The notes under the pieces were generated by a model. That model was given only the letters and a program-made list of their open reading frames with translations, had not been told where the DNA came from and ran no database searches. 64,000 nt of DNA from Rhyzopertha dominica (taxonomy: Eukaryota; Arthropoda; Insecta; Coleoptera; Bostrichidae), in the NCBI GenBank assembly GCA_025024175.1, contig QCXZ01000041.1, positions 37,009,786-37,073,785 on the forward strand, written 5' to 3'. Made by a program: the position numbers and the translations under genes. Below are positions 48,100 through 60,047 of the stretch, one piece after another (the stretch's first letter is position 1; each line of letters begins with the position of its first letter).

Positions 48100-50350
48100 C
48101 TTTGGACAAAAAACAGTTTCTTGTACTGCCACTATAAGTCCTTTTTATAAAATGCTTCATCAATTTGCTCCGAAAAAATATTTCATGCAATTTTTTTAAA
48201 TGCATGGCAGTCCTCTATCACCTATAATTCATAAATGAGTACATATATAACTTTACTAAGGATAACGATTTTGCCATCTTGCATGCTAAAAAACAAAAGT
48301 GACTCTCCTTGGATAAAAGTTTAAAATCTGCCAGGTAGATAGCGGCAGCCTGCAGGTGTATAATTTTTGCATCTTCTATGGAAAAGTTGGCTTAATATTT
48401 CATTATTATTTAATTTATAACTATTACAATGATATTCTTTTACTGAAAATGTTGCAATGACATTGCTTTCCACGGCTAATAATCTAATAAATACTTGTTT
48501 CATGTGTGATTTTTTTAGTTTTTATTGCCTTATTTTTTAATTAAAAACATTGTAATTTACATGCGTTATAAAGCGGTGATCTATAAGTATGTATTTAATG
48601 TAAGCTTTTCATATAATCTGAGCAGTTTACATACAAAACGGAATAGGTTAAGTGCTATTTTTTTTATTTAAGTACTGATGCACAAGTTCAATTTTTGTTT
48701 TAAACGTTAATGAATTTGTTTTTGTTTAAATTTTTCAAAATTCGTTGTTTAATATTCGACTGAACGAATATGCAGCCTCTTAGGGAAGTCGAACCAGTAA
48801 CCTGTGGCAGCGTACAAGTTTCTTGATCGTTATTTTGCGATAAGTAAGTACTAATACTATATACGGTAATTTTATACTTCTGACATTAACCTGAAAGGTA
48901 GGTATTTGCAGTTCTACTGCTTGAAATAAAGATAAAACCTAACATCTGTCCAGTAAACATGAAATTGGCCACATTGTCGTTTACATTCTTCAAAATTTAT
49001 CCACCGGTCACGATACGCCACTTGTCAGCAATCGGAATGCTACCGAATTGGTGGATTACTTCCTTATAAATTACATTAAAACTAACCTCGAAAAAAATGC
49101 AGTAATAATTCTACTGTTGAGCTGTAAGTAATGCATTTGTGATTTTCAGTTAAGGTAAAATGCATTATACATTGATTATTTCGTATATCATCCATGTGAA
49201 ATCTTACTGAAACCGATTTTATTCTCAGGTTGGATTTTTTGCATAGAGTGCACTTTTTTGTCTTTTTCGGCGCTACTTTGAACCCATTTTAAATTTGCCA
49301 TAAGTGCAAGCGTCATTAGAGACTACATTTATAGGTGTCTCCCTAATAGTTATGGTGGTGCCTTAGATAGTTTGATCCTATATGCTAAAGGTGGATAAAC
49401 GAACCTATTAAAAAACATGATGACGCGACTCTTCCACGGAGACTGTATCTAATAGAAGAAAAACGAATGTCTATGAATAAAATGAATACACCCTTCAAAA
49501 TTCAAATGGCAGCCCTAAGTTACAAGAATCATAGTCAACCGCATGGCCAACTCAATACTTCATCAGATGAAGAACAAATGTTATTGTTATCCAGGATAAT
49601 TATGCTGCAAACATGCAACGCAAAATTTTCATAATAACCATAAAAATAATATGACGGTGAGGATATGCCAAATATTAAACGGCTAAGAGCAAAGATTGCT
49701 GTAACGATATGCAAGGATTTTTTGTGATTAGCTTCAAACACCAATAAAAAATGTTCCACCAAGTATTATTTTAATTACGACAAATCAAACCTTTTAAGGA
49801 CACAGGAATCAAATAATGTCTTTTTTCTCCAAGCAGTACAAAAGTATGACAGTTTTTTCACTGACGGCTATTAAAAAATACTCTTAGCAAAACAATATAC
49901 ACTTTTAATCTTAGCAGCTAAAGTTGTTACTTTTAATCCTAGGATTTCATTTAAATTAAAACTTGGTAATTTGGAAAAGAATAGTCAACATTATTTAGAA
50001 TAATTATTATTGTTTATCCACATCGATATTAAATGCATAGTTTGAACAAATGCTTACCTACTTGGTTTTATTATCCCAATGTGGCGTGTCAAAATAATAG
50101 TAAATGGGTCATTTCGCTTGGAGAATGAATAGCATTTTTATTCGCATTAAAAGTGAGTTTCTTATCTCGGAACTTTGTATTCTATCGGCTGCGCTACACT
50201 TTGCCTCGCAAATTTGCTCGCACGAAAAAACTAACTTAATCCTAATAAAACAATATTCTATTTGAGGAAATATTAGAGACTCGGAAAAGTGAAACACTTC
50301 GTCTAGTCAGCGATCTTGATTATGTTTTGTGGGATGATTCCTGGTTATGT
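48100..50350. other. AT-rich stretch with one B-box-like remnant
   Basis: No gene recognised. On the minus strand near 48801-48790 a GGTTCGACTTCC string resembles a tRNA/SINE B box; no matching A box at the right distance is convincing. Confidence 0.25.
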
Positions 50351-50359
50351 TGTCATTAT

Positions 50360-50700
50360 GTAGGTCTGAACAACGTTGTACTACTTGGTACGGAGGAGTC
50401 TTCCTCAAAACAAGATGTGGACGTGCAATTAGTGGCTTGATGCCCGCATTTATGAAGATTGGATAATGAGTTGTTTCTTACCTGAAGCCAAAAGCTCCGA
50501 GGAACTTAAGTTGTTCGCGGTGATAACTTGTCCGGCCACTTCATTGAAAAAATACCGAGATTGACTCAGCAATACAATGTTCGATTATCGTGACTGACGT
50601 CCGATTCAACTCACCTGCTGAAGCCCGTCGATGTATTACAGCCTCCTACGGGCCATTAAAGAAATGTTGAAGAAAAACATGACTGCAAATCGACTGCCAA
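50360..50700 (+). pseudogene. pogo/Tigger-type (DDE) transposase relic
   Basis: Around 50519 the plus strand reads GDNLSGHFIEKIPRLTQQYN, the family block with the second catalytic Asp (GDN..SH). About ten codons on, after one stop, DSTHLLKPVDV follows, matching the LPPNSTHLLQPLDV block of pogo/Tigger and other CENP-B-like transposases. Upstream, 50375-50500 is readable only in fragments. Frame breaks and the missing remainder show an old fragment. No terminal repeats found. Confidence 0.65.
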
Positions 50701-51199
50701 ATTGTGTACTTTTTTATATATACAATTTGATAATACTTCACAAAATACTAAAGTTGGCTTTGAAAAGTGTTTTATTTATTCACTGAATGCTCCAAAACAC
50801 ATTATCAAATCCTCAAACTGTCTATAGCAACTACTCAACAAACATTTTCAGCGCCATAGTAAATCCCCTTAAAAACCTACCATAAGTATATGAGCCAGCT
50901 ATAAAAAGGAAAGGAAAAAAGTTGTTTGTACAAAATAGTGAAATGCAAGCACAATGATACTATGCAAGACTACAACTTGTATTTGCGCAAAAATTAAAAT
51001 ATATAATCATTGTAAAAGTTTCCCACTGTCTCTGAGTTTGCTACCTGGTGTTGGGTGGGGCTATATACCTACCACACGTAAATGGTGAAGTCGTTTTTGC
51101 CATACCTATATCCAATAGAAATTGGAATATTGGCCAACTAAACTAAACTAAAAATTTAAACCCAAACCAAACATATCGAATTAAGTTAAGTTAAGGGAC

Positions 51200-51900
51200 A
51201 AGTTCAAATATAATCCCTTATGGTGAATGCAATTTTAAGGACGGTTGCTGTAAATTGGAGCACCCTTCAAAATCGGAACGCTTCCAAGCAATTTATTTTT
51301 CCCCGGGGTGGAGGCGCAAATTTTTGTCCAATATTTTTGAGTAGATTGCCATTCCGCGAATTCCATTTTCATTCATGCAATTTTGTTATGGAGAGCTTCC
51401 ACCTATACCTTCCAGCGAGCCCATACCGGCGATTATCGTTCGTGTTTGCGTTATAAATTAAAATTCTGCAAACCAAATATTATGTCGAATTAATACCAGT
51501 ATTTACCGTTTCGCCGCGCGGCAAATAAAACCGATGCGTCCACATCCGCGCCCCTCTCATGCTGCACTGAAAAAAGCTGCACATCCACTCGCATCAGCGC
51601 CGTAATGAGTACTTTGTATGCGACCGCATAGAGCCCAAATAAACAGAGTGCAATTGCTCTTGCGTTAATACGGGTAATGCATTTTTCGTGTAAATGTTCG
51701 GGTTCTTACCCGGACACGCCGGTTGTTCCAGTTTTAACAGCTTTATTTTAAGAAATTAGTGGCTTTTATATTTGATTACCCGTTCGCGCTGCGTATTTTA
51801 GCCTGCAAACCAGAATGAAACTAGGTTTATTACTAAATGCACGGCCGTAAGTTTGCTATTCCGCCAGGAGTGGTAAACGTAACAGTCCACTTCTATTCGG
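51200..51900. other. GC-richer non-coding island
   Basis: Among the longest such islands in the window. It contains forkhead-like AAATAAACA near 51639 and a GCAAATAAAACC string near 51525. The 78-codon frame 51220-51456 has no recognised domain. Enhancer-like function is inference from composition and position in a gene-poor region. Confidence 0.3.
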
Positions 51901-52662
51901 TATGAAAAGTTAAATGCACAGTATTTGTGCTTTCCTTATTTTTGCGTATAAATATATATTTAGAGCACGACGCTTTTTGGTACAGTTCTTTACGGAATAA
52001 GTCATGGTACTCCTATTACTATGTTAACAAGCTGTTAGGTGTAACGTGTTCTTCTAGTATAAATTGAAACTTGTGTACATATTAACGTTGATGTTAATAC
52101 CAACTACTTCAATACTCTGTTGTTAAAGAATAATTTTACATTAAATTGCCGTGCATAACTACTAAACAAGCCAAGGCCTTTTCAAGTTATACGACACTCG
52201 TACCTTTCATACACACTTTATTAAAGGGGACACCCAAAAGATCAATTTCTTTCTTTGTTTGCATATGTTGTACGTCTAAAAAGCACAAATACACATTTTT
52301 TTTCATGTGAAGCGTGGTTGCCTAGCAGCAAGGTGGTGAAAATGATGTGCGTTGCATTTCACCCAAGAATCTTCAGGAAAACAAGTATGATCGTGATTCT
52401 GGTAAAAGGCCTTTTCTGACGATAGGTACAAGTTTAAACCTCGAAAAATCTTCTGGAAAAAAACGTATTCTAAATTTAAAATTTTCACAAATTTGGAGTA
52501 TCTTAAAATTTTTACAAAATAATCCAAAAAAATAGTTTAATATCTGGTGATTACATTCAACATTTTATCAGTGGATATGCTTTACGCAAACGTTTTGTTA
52601 GATTGCCAGCAGGGTGACTTTAAATAGATGCAGCTAACTGTAACTAACGCGAGAAAGTACAA

Positions 52663-52692
52663 GGTTTCTATAAATGATTCATGCATCCAGGA
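52663..52692 (+). repeat. Single MITE end, same family as 7.39-7.76 kb
   Basis: CAAGGTTTCTATAAATGATT followed by CATGCATCC is nearly identical to the terminal repeat at 7391 and 7764. No second end was found in the next kilobase, so this is a truncated copy, or an element whose other end has diverged. Confidence 0.55.
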
Positions 52693-53861
52693 AAACTTGA
52701 ACCACCTAGTGCAAGCCGTAAACGTGTAGTATTCAGGAGCAGCAGGAGTCCTAGATGTCATGTCCGGATATTATTAAACAGGAAACTAGGACTACAAAAA
52801 GATATTGTAGCGGCTCACTCGCAAAAAAAAGGATGTAAGCTAAGTGCAGTGGGGACGCGAGACCACAGTAGCTCAGCGTAGAGGGGTCGGGATTGATAAA
52901 GAAATAAAAGAAATAAAAGAGGAGCGCCACAGATTTGATTGTTCCCCACTGTACGACTCCAAATCTAGAAAGTCAACAACGATGGCCGAAATAAAAGACC
53001 TGCGAATGCTTAACAAAGTGTTCGTTTAATTCCCAATCAATTATACCCATTAACAACGAACATATCAGAGAAAATCAAGATAAATGAAAGAAATAAGCTT
53101 ATAATTATTAATTTATAATTCAGTTGAGCTGACAAATAATTATTACTATACAAATAAGTAAACACCAAAGCAATTTGGCGATTGCGGCTCACCAAAACAA
53201 GAATTACGCAAAAACTGAATGCAAAAAAATGTATATATACTGAACGCCGTCGACCGAACGCGGACCGTAGCGCTACGTTCAACTCGGTGCGACGCGATTC
53301 GCGAAAACGTAAAGACCAAACTAAATATTTTAGAAAACCCTGCCGCAAAAAGCCAATGTCGATTGATACTCAATAAACGTATGCAAGAATACAAACTAAG
53401 ATAAGTATATCGAATTCACAAAAAGAAATAGTTACTATTACACTAGTTACGACAATTCAAGGGTTAACACGACACAACAATTTTAATTAATCAAAGTTCG
53501 CCAGTTCTAATACTTAAGTTTCAAAAATTAATGATATCAACAACATTCAAACGGAAAGTATATGATGATTATAAAGAATTATTTTCAAAGAAACTTCAGA
53601 TGGATTGTACTCATCACTAGTGTTGCAGGTACGCTGACTCTTCGTGGATAACGACGTTTAAACGTGGATGGCTCTATGTGGTCTANNTATCGATGGCCTN
53701 TCGTGCTGCTCACGGTCTTACGTAACCCACAGGTGGATGGAACTTTGACGACAANTAAGAAAAGGGGTAAACAAAAGCCTCTGATGTTATGCGGCTACAG
53801 GTAGGTGCACTGAAAATTGCTTGGGCATCCGGCACACGGCCGATACTGCTTCGATGGCGAC
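52693..53861. other. Left flank of BEL element; CpG-dense patch and ambiguous bases
   Basis: A TATATATA at about 53230 is followed by an unusually CpG-rich patch (53240-53310). AATAAA occurs at 53372. Undetermined bases lie at 53686-53687, 53700 and 53755. Several short open frames overlap on both strands with no recognised domain. The pattern could be another element's regulatory region split by the BEL insertion. Confidence 0.25.
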
Positions 53862-54089
53862 TGTCGCGTAGGAGAGCGAATAGTAAGAGCAGGACTTACG
53901 TAAGTAGGTTGTAGAACAGTGGGACTGCAGGCCAAGGGGTGCAGTACTTGACTTGGTCTTGTTAGTGAAAATGGCACGAGCGCGCANACCACGAAAGATA
54001 CGGTGCAACTGGTGGTCTTCAGGAGAGACAAGGACAAAAAATGGTAAACGGAAAAAGGAGCAACAAAAAACTGGATCCAATATCCAACA
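53862..54089 (-). repeat. BEL/Pao 3' LTR (228 bp)
   Basis: Differs from the other LTR at one readable base (T here, C there, about position 53881) plus one undetermined base (53987). The internal sequence beside it reads, on the element strand, GGTGGGCGG, a short purine-rich tract that could serve as the plus-strand primer. Confidence 0.95.
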
Positions 54090-54273
54090 TAACCGCCCAC
54101 CAATTTTGATAACAAAATTAAATAATATTTAAATATTAGCGAGTATCGCCATTAAAGAAATAACTATTGAATAAGGTAACTCAAAACTAAAATTTGTATG
54201 AAAGAGATAACAAAACTTAATTATTAATAACATTTCAAATGGCTATGGCTAAGTGTACACCCCATTTGTCAGG

Positions 54274-55662
54274 CTAATCCTTTGGTAAAGGACTTAGCTT
54301 AACAACAGGACGACGAAACACACCAGCTTTAGTCTTAACGTCCACTACACGGACAACTTTATCAGAACCCGGATACACACGTTCAACGCGCCCTAAAGGC
54401 CAATGCAAAGGAGGTACATTATTTTCGTGTATTAATACTAAGTCGCCTTCAACAATATTATTTACGGATTTGGTCCATTTAGATTTCTGTTGAAGAGTAT
54501 GCAAGTAGTCTTTCCTCCACCGGATCCAAAAACATTGCGTAGATTGTTGAATTAGTTGCCAATGGGACAAGCGGTTCAGTTTAGTGTTAGTTAAATCATA
54601 CTCCGGAACTTCTAATAAAGGACCGCCTATAATAAAGTGACCGGGAGTAAGAACATCAAATTCATTTGCATCTGACGAAATTGGACAAAGAGGGCGGCTA
54701 TTAAGAACAGCTTCGATACGGCAAAATAATGTAGCGAACTCTTCAAAAGTAAAAGCTTGTGCGCCTACTACTCTTTTAACGTGATACTTAGCGGATTTTA
54801 TACCACTCTCCCAAATTCCTCCGAAGTGTGGAGAAGAAGGCGGGATAAATTTCCATTCGATGCCTTGACTGCTTAGAGCATTCGTAATAGTTTCAAAATG
54901 TGGAGCAGAGAGGATATAATTTTGAACGTCCATTAAATATCTAGTCGCTCCAAGAAAATTTCTACCATTGTCGCTATAAATACAGCGACAGAGGCCTCGA
55001 CGACTAACAAAACGATTCAAGGAAGCTAAGAATGCGTCAGTCGACAAATCTGAAACCAGTTCCAAATGAACAGCCTTAGTAGCCATACAAATAAATAACG
55101 CTAGATAAGCTTTGGAAATTTTAGCATTTCTGCGAGTTGATTCTTTGATAGGGAAAGGACCTCCAAAATCTACACCAACATTAAGAAATGGTCGACCCTG
55201 ACTTACCCTCGAGGAAGGCAGATTTCCCATGGTGGGATGTAAAGCGGGTGCTTTCTGGCGCAAACAAGTAAGACACAGTCTAAGGCGCTGACGAATGACA
55301 CTTCGCGCTGCAATTATCCAAAAGGTGCGGCACAATAAAGACTGTAGGGCTCTAGGACCAACATGCAAGTAAGACCGATGATAATAGTCAATTATCAAGT
55401 GACTTAAGTGACTATGTTTAGGAAGCAGAATAGGATGCTTCGCAGAGTATGGTAGAGAAGAATTTTGAAGTCTTCCACCGACCCGCCATATGCCTAATGT
55501 GTCTTTGAAGGGGCTTAAAGAAGATAGAGATTTCGAAAATTTGGTAGCAGCAGTGGCATCAAAATAAACCTCCTGTGTATGTTTAACCCAGCACATAAGA
55601 GCGTTCTGAAGTTCAACACACGACAAAATGGCACTGGATTGACGACTCAAAGTTTCCTGCAA
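54274..55662 (-). CDS. BEL/Pao integrase (C-terminal pol)
   Basis: This 462-codon open frame inserts the element's DNA copy into host chromosomes. It opens inside pol; its first ATG is not a true start. Visible parts: an HHCC zinc-binding region (H95, H100, C130, C133), the DDE catalytic core with D165 (NVGVDFGGPF), D231 (CIYSDNGRNF) and E285 (FGGIWESG), and a C-terminal DUF5641-like domain from about 390 (GDLVLIHE, PLGRVERVYPG) ending at KLSPLP. It lies one frame away from the upstream pol frame, with a ~50-bp overlap (55613-55662), so a single-base indel probably separates them. All catalytic residues are intact. The 3' LTR begins about 185 bp downstream. Confidence 0.9.
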   Translation of the reverse strand: MQETLSRQSSAILSCVELQNALMCWVKHTQEVYFDATAATKFSKSLSSLSPFKDTLGIWRVGGRLQNSSLPYSAKHPILLPKHSHLSHLIIDYYHRSYLHVGPRALQSLLCRTFWIIAARSVIRQRLRLCLTCLRQKAPALHPTMGNLPSSRVSQGRPFLNVGVDFGGPFPIKESTRRNAKISKAYLALFICMATKAVHLELVSDLSTDAFLASLNRFVSRRGLCRCIYSDNGRNFLGATRYLMDVQNYILSAPHFETITNALSSQGIEWKFIPPSSPHFGGIWESGIKSAKYHVKRVVGAQAFTFEEFATLFCRIEAVLNSRPLCPISSDANEFDVLTPGHFIIGGPLLEVPEYDLTNTKLNRLSHWQLIQQSTQCFWIRWRKDYLHTLQQKSKWTKSVNNIVEGDLVLIHENNVPPLHWPLGRVERVYPGSDKVVRVVDVKTKAGVFRRPVVKLSPLPKD

Positions 55663-56071
55663 TTGTTACTAAACGAAGGCACCATGCAGTGATTCTTTGC
55701 AGGGAATGAAGGTCTGAAAAACGCTGCAAAACTTCACTTTCTTCAGTCCTCACAGTTACTGTTGAGATCAACGAATGGACGGGCTTTCCTTCGGGAATAT
55801 TATCAGAAGCAACAGGAACGTTTTCTGAAATTGGCCATTCTGTGCAAGGAAGCTTAAGCCACGGAGGGCCAGTCCACCAAAGATCGCATGAACTGATATT
55901 CGAAGGCAGCAGTCCTCTGCATGCCAAATCGGCAGGATTTTCATCAGATGAAACATGATGCCATAGATTAGGCTCGAGAATATCGTGAATTTGGACCACA
56001 CGATTAGATACAAACGTTTTAAGAAGATGGGGTGCGGTGCAAAGCCATGAGAGAACTATAGTAGAATCAGT
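55613..56071 (-). pseudogene. BEL/Pao pol middle segment (RNase H end), cut off by a stop
   Basis: In frame with the gag-pol frame upstream and separated from it only by a TAG (56074-56072). Directly after this stop comes TDSTIVLSW, the RNase H block with a further catalytic Asp; the family normally has tryptophan where the stop sits, so TGG to TAG is the likely change. It continues with HVSSDENPADLACRG, a conserved block with the last RNase H Asp. It ends by frameshift at about 55665, where the integrase frame takes over. Confidence 0.85.
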
Positions 56072-59000
56072 CTAGGCTGAAATTTTCGGTTTAACTGGAA
56101 AGCATTCTCCGAGAGAACTTAAAAGAAATTTAATAGTTTTAGCTAAAAGAAGAGCTCCACATAGCTCTAGTCGAGGGATAGATAACGGCTTTATGGGAGC
56201 AACCTTAGACTTAGCGATTAGAAGTCTAATTTTGGGTTCAGCATTTTTAGAAAAAACACATAGGTATACAACAGCTGCGTAACCTCTTTCGCTGGCATCA
56301 GAAAATCCGACAAGATGATAATCTATGCCATCACTAGCAAATATATAACGAGGTATCTTAACATGTCTCAATAAAGGTAAGCTCGTGATAAAAGAAATCC
56401 ATACCTTTTGAATATCCAGAGGGAGGACAGAATCCCATTCAAGACAACGCTTCCAAAGCTCTTGCATTAAAGATTTAGCAAGAAAAATAACTGGAGAAAT
56501 CCAGCCAAGGGGATCGTATAATCGGGCAATACAAGATAACACTGACCTTTTAGTATGATTGCACTCGAAAGGTGCAGTATGGTAAGAAAATGAGTCACTG
56601 TTAGGATCCCAATAGACGCCGAGTAATTTCAAGGAATTCTCAACTTCAGGGGAAAAGAAGGGCTGCATATCACACTTATCTGGAGGTAGATGGTCAAGCA
56701 AGCTAGTGTCATTACTGGCCCATTTTGCCAGTTCGAAACCTCCTAGCTCTAATAGCCTAATTAGATCAGCCTGTAATTTTAAAGCGTCTTCCACAGAAGA
56801 TGAGCCCGCCAAGATGTCGTCAATATACGTACAATTCGCAATTAGTTTGGAAGCTTCTGGAAAGTGCAAACCTTCATCTTTCACTAATTGCTGCAAGGTG
56901 CGGATAGCTAAATAGGGTGATGAAGACACTCCATAAGTTACGGTTAAGAGTTCAAATTCTTTGACAGTTTCATTTGGAGAGGGTCTCCAGAGGATATGCT
57001 GAAATTTTCTGTGTTCTGGTAACACTAGAATCTGACGATACATTTTAGTTATATCGCACACAAAAACTATCGGATGGATTCTAAAGCTACAGAGAATAGA
57101 AGCGAGGTTCGGTTGTAGCTTAGGACCAGCATACAACAAGTCATTAAGAGATTGATTGGATAGCGTTTTTGAAGAGGCATTAAAAACTACCCGAATTTTA
57201 GTTTTGTTGCCAGCAGTTTTAAAAACCGCGTGATGTGGAATATAATTAGTGATAGGACTGAAAGTACCAGAAGAAATAGACTTCATGTGTCCCAAAGATT
57301 CATATTCCGACAAAAATGTATTATAGGACTGGAAGAGGTCAGGGTCACGCTTAAAACGTCGTTCCAGAGAGTTTAAAGAAGAGCTGGCGATTGATAACGA
57401 CTCACCCAGGAGGGAAGCATCATCCTTAAACATAAGAGGAACAACATAACGGCCCGTATCATCACGTCGATGCAAGCATTGATACATTTTCTCACAAATA
57501 AGATCACAAGGATCAACAGGTGGTTCAGAGAGCACTTCCTCCACTTCCCAGAATTGCTTCATAATGGTTTCGAGAGAATACGGTTCTGTGGCAACCCCAC
57601 AATAACTAGAAGATGGAAGCGAATAATCATTAGGAACTTTACCCATAATGACGTAACCAAAGATACTATTAAGAGCGACGGGTGTGCCTTGAGAAGAGGC
57701 AAACCGCCCACCGTCAAATATGTAGGGAAAAACATCAGCCCCAAGTAGAACCTCAATGCGTCCAGGTTTCTCAAAATCAGGGTCAGCTAGAATAAGTTGA
57801 TCAAATTCCTCGTGCAATAAATTAGATCCCTGGACAGACGGTGTATAAGTAGTAATTTTTGGCAACACGACAGCATCAGTGTGTAGAATCGGTTGCGAAG
57901 TATTGTATGGTTTGATCGTTAAAGAAATCAAACCTGTGGAAGAAGAATTCACAGAACCCCCAATACCAGTAATAGGGCAATGACACCTCTGCACAGGAAA
58001 ATGCAGACGTCGACTAAATGAACGGGTCACGAGCGAGATCTGAGAACCAGAATCAATCAAAGCTCTGCCTTTGTGATATTGACCATTGCTATCCAAAATC
58101 AGTACGCAGGCAGTACCTAAAAGAGTTGTGGTAGACTTGGTCGATATGGAATGACATATTGGAGCTATAGAATGACTATTAGCACTAGACGTAGAAGGTT
58201 CTACAGAATCGGGAGCTGGCTTTGGCTTATTTTGTTCCGTGTGTAGTAATGTATGATGTCGATGACCGCACAAAAAACACGATGCTTTCGAGGGACAAGC
58301 TGAAGAAGGGTGACCTCCTTTTAAACAATTACAGCAAAGTTTGGCAGATTTAGAGAAATTGAGCCGATCTAAAGCAGATAAGGAACGAAAATCAGAACAT
58401 TTATAGATGGTATGCTCATTTTTTTTGCAATATGGACACAATTTTGCTAAGGCAGTAAGAATAGCCTTTTTTGGAACAAAGTTCGGAGACCATGATGATT
58501 TAGCATGAATAGATTTATTAAGATTAACGTTTTTACTAACGCAAGGCGAACTAGCTTGTGTCAGGGAAGCTGCTCGCACTTGTTTGTCAATGAACTCCAT
58601 TAAAGTATTGAACGTTGGCAAAGTAGGACCATCATTTTCAGTTTCAAAGTTTTTCCGCGTATTTGAATCCAAACATCTCAAAGCGATATGTAATAAAACA
58701 AAATCGTCTAAATTATTCACTGATACTGCTTTAATAGCATTAAAATTCTCCGAAAACGTTTCATGAAACTTGCTGAGTTGTTCAAACCCATCAATTTGCA
58801 AAGGCTTAAAACTGAGCATCTGATCTAAGTAACACGCAAGTTGCAATCTTTTGTTTTCATACTTCTTAACAAGAGCTTCAAAAACAACAGTATAATTAGC
58901 TTCATTTAACGGAAGGCTACGAACTATAGTAGCAGCAGGACCTGAAACTACTGAGTGCAAATAATGAAACTTATCTACATTATTTAAACTACGGTTTTCA

Positions 59001-59410
59001 TGAATTAAACTTTTATAAGTGCCATAGAATGTAGGCCAGGATTTAATATTACCGTCAAAAGGCACTAGTGAAATTTTAGGCAATTTAGGATTAGGGCACT
59101 TAGAAGTGGTAGATTCCAAGTTCTCGTTCTTCAAAATTTTTTCTGCATTTGATTGAATTTCAAAGTAAATGTCATCTGCGGAAGCACCAGATATATCAAC
59201 ATTTAACTTAACCTGGAGAGCCATAATCTTTGCTTGAATATCCTCAAATTCATTATAACTATCGTCGATTTTTGCAAATCGTACCTTGAACGAAAAAACT
59301 TTAGACGGATCAGTGAGTGCTGATTTGGACGCGTCAAGTAAATTTTGCAGCCGCAAATAAAGTCATTCTCTGCGGTTTATTAAAATTTTCAGATCGGCCT
59401 CGGAAGCCAT
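56072..59410 (-). CDS. BEL/Pao gag-protease-RT-RNase H polyprotein (stops near both ends)
   Basis: The natural start is probably the ATG at 59410 (MASEADLKILINRR), but an in-frame TGA at 59365-59363, after 15 codons, interrupts it; from 59356 the frame is open for 1094 codons. Numbering from there: a DUF1759-type gag region (about 90-250), zinc knuckles (C307..C320 and C342..C354), an aspartic protease with DSG at 435-437, reverse transcriptase with D768 and the YIDD box at 844-847, and RNase H beginning with D1020 and E1064. Gag packages the RNA; protease, RT and RNase H mature particles and copy the RNA to DNA. It ends at a TAG inside RNase H. Apart from the two stops the frame is undamaged, so decay has only begun. 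Confidence 0.92.
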
Positions 59411-59814
59411 TGCAATATTTAATGAACTGATGATAATCAGAACAAAATTGTTATTAACAATGCTCCGATATATATCTCTGTTGAAAGTGTGTATTCAAAG
59501 CAACATTTCTAAATGCAGCACAATAAACAAGTAAGAAAACGCATTCCACACTATCGCACAAGAAACGACAGTGTTGGAGACGAAAATAAATGAACAAAAA
59601 CTACTGTAGATAAGCAGGTGTGTTTCTCAGTAAAATGTAGCAAATACGTATAGATATTCAAGAATTACTTGCATGTAATTACGCGAGGGCGTACAATTAG
59701 CAAGCAGTAGATAAATTATCATAAGTGATAGATAAGTTTTGAACAGAGGCTTTATAGCCCTTATGTTTAGATGAACAGTAGGCACTGTAAATGCGGACCG
59801 AAGGACCAGATTTA
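59411..59814 (-). other. BEL/Pao leader with primer-binding site
   Basis: Untranslated leader between the 5' LTR and gag. Six bases inside the LTR, the element strand reads TGGTCCTTCGGTCCGC (59808-59793). It begins with TGG, the complement of a tRNA CCA end, and its first ten bases fit the 3' end of insect tRNA-Tyr as I remember it; the next bases do not fit well. Primer identity is inference. Confidence 0.7.
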
Positions 59815-60042
59815 TGTCGCGTAGGAGAGCGAACAGTAAGAGCAGGACTTACGTAAGTAGGTTGTAGAACAGTGGGACTGCAGGCCAAGGGGTGCAGTAC
59901 TTGACTTGGTCTTGTTAGTGAAAATGGCACGAGCGCGCACACCACGAAAGATACGGTGCAACTGGTGGTCTTCAGGAGAGACAAGGACAAAAAATGGTAA
60001 ACGGAAAAAGGAGCAACAAAAAACTGGATCCAATATCCAACA
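59815..60042 (-). repeat. BEL/Pao 5' LTR (228 bp)
   Basis: Drives transcription on the minus strand. It has TG..CA ends and equal length to the other LTR. GCGAC flanks it at 60043-60047. Confidence 0.95.
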
Positions 60043-60047
60043 GCGAC

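Larger units (their letters stand above)
53862..60042 (-). mobile_element. BEL/Pao LTR retrotransposon, full length
   Basis: The ~6.2-kb element is bounded by two 228-bp LTRs with TG..CA ends and flanked by the 5-bp duplication GCGAC (53857-53861 and 60043-60047). Transcribed on the minus strand, it holds a leader with a tRNA-type primer-binding site, then gag, aspartic protease, reverse transcriptase, RNase H and integrase, the order of the BEL/Pao family (Belpaoviridae). The 5-bp duplication is normal for this family. There is no env-like frame. The coding region has two in-frame stops and one frameshift, so this copy should not be autonomous, although near-identical LTRs show that it inserted recently. 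Confidence 0.95.

Noticed and set aside
57470..57774. Open frames opposite or shifted within the gag-pol region
   Set aside because: Shadows of the real minus-strand polyprotein, whose motifs are all in the long frame.
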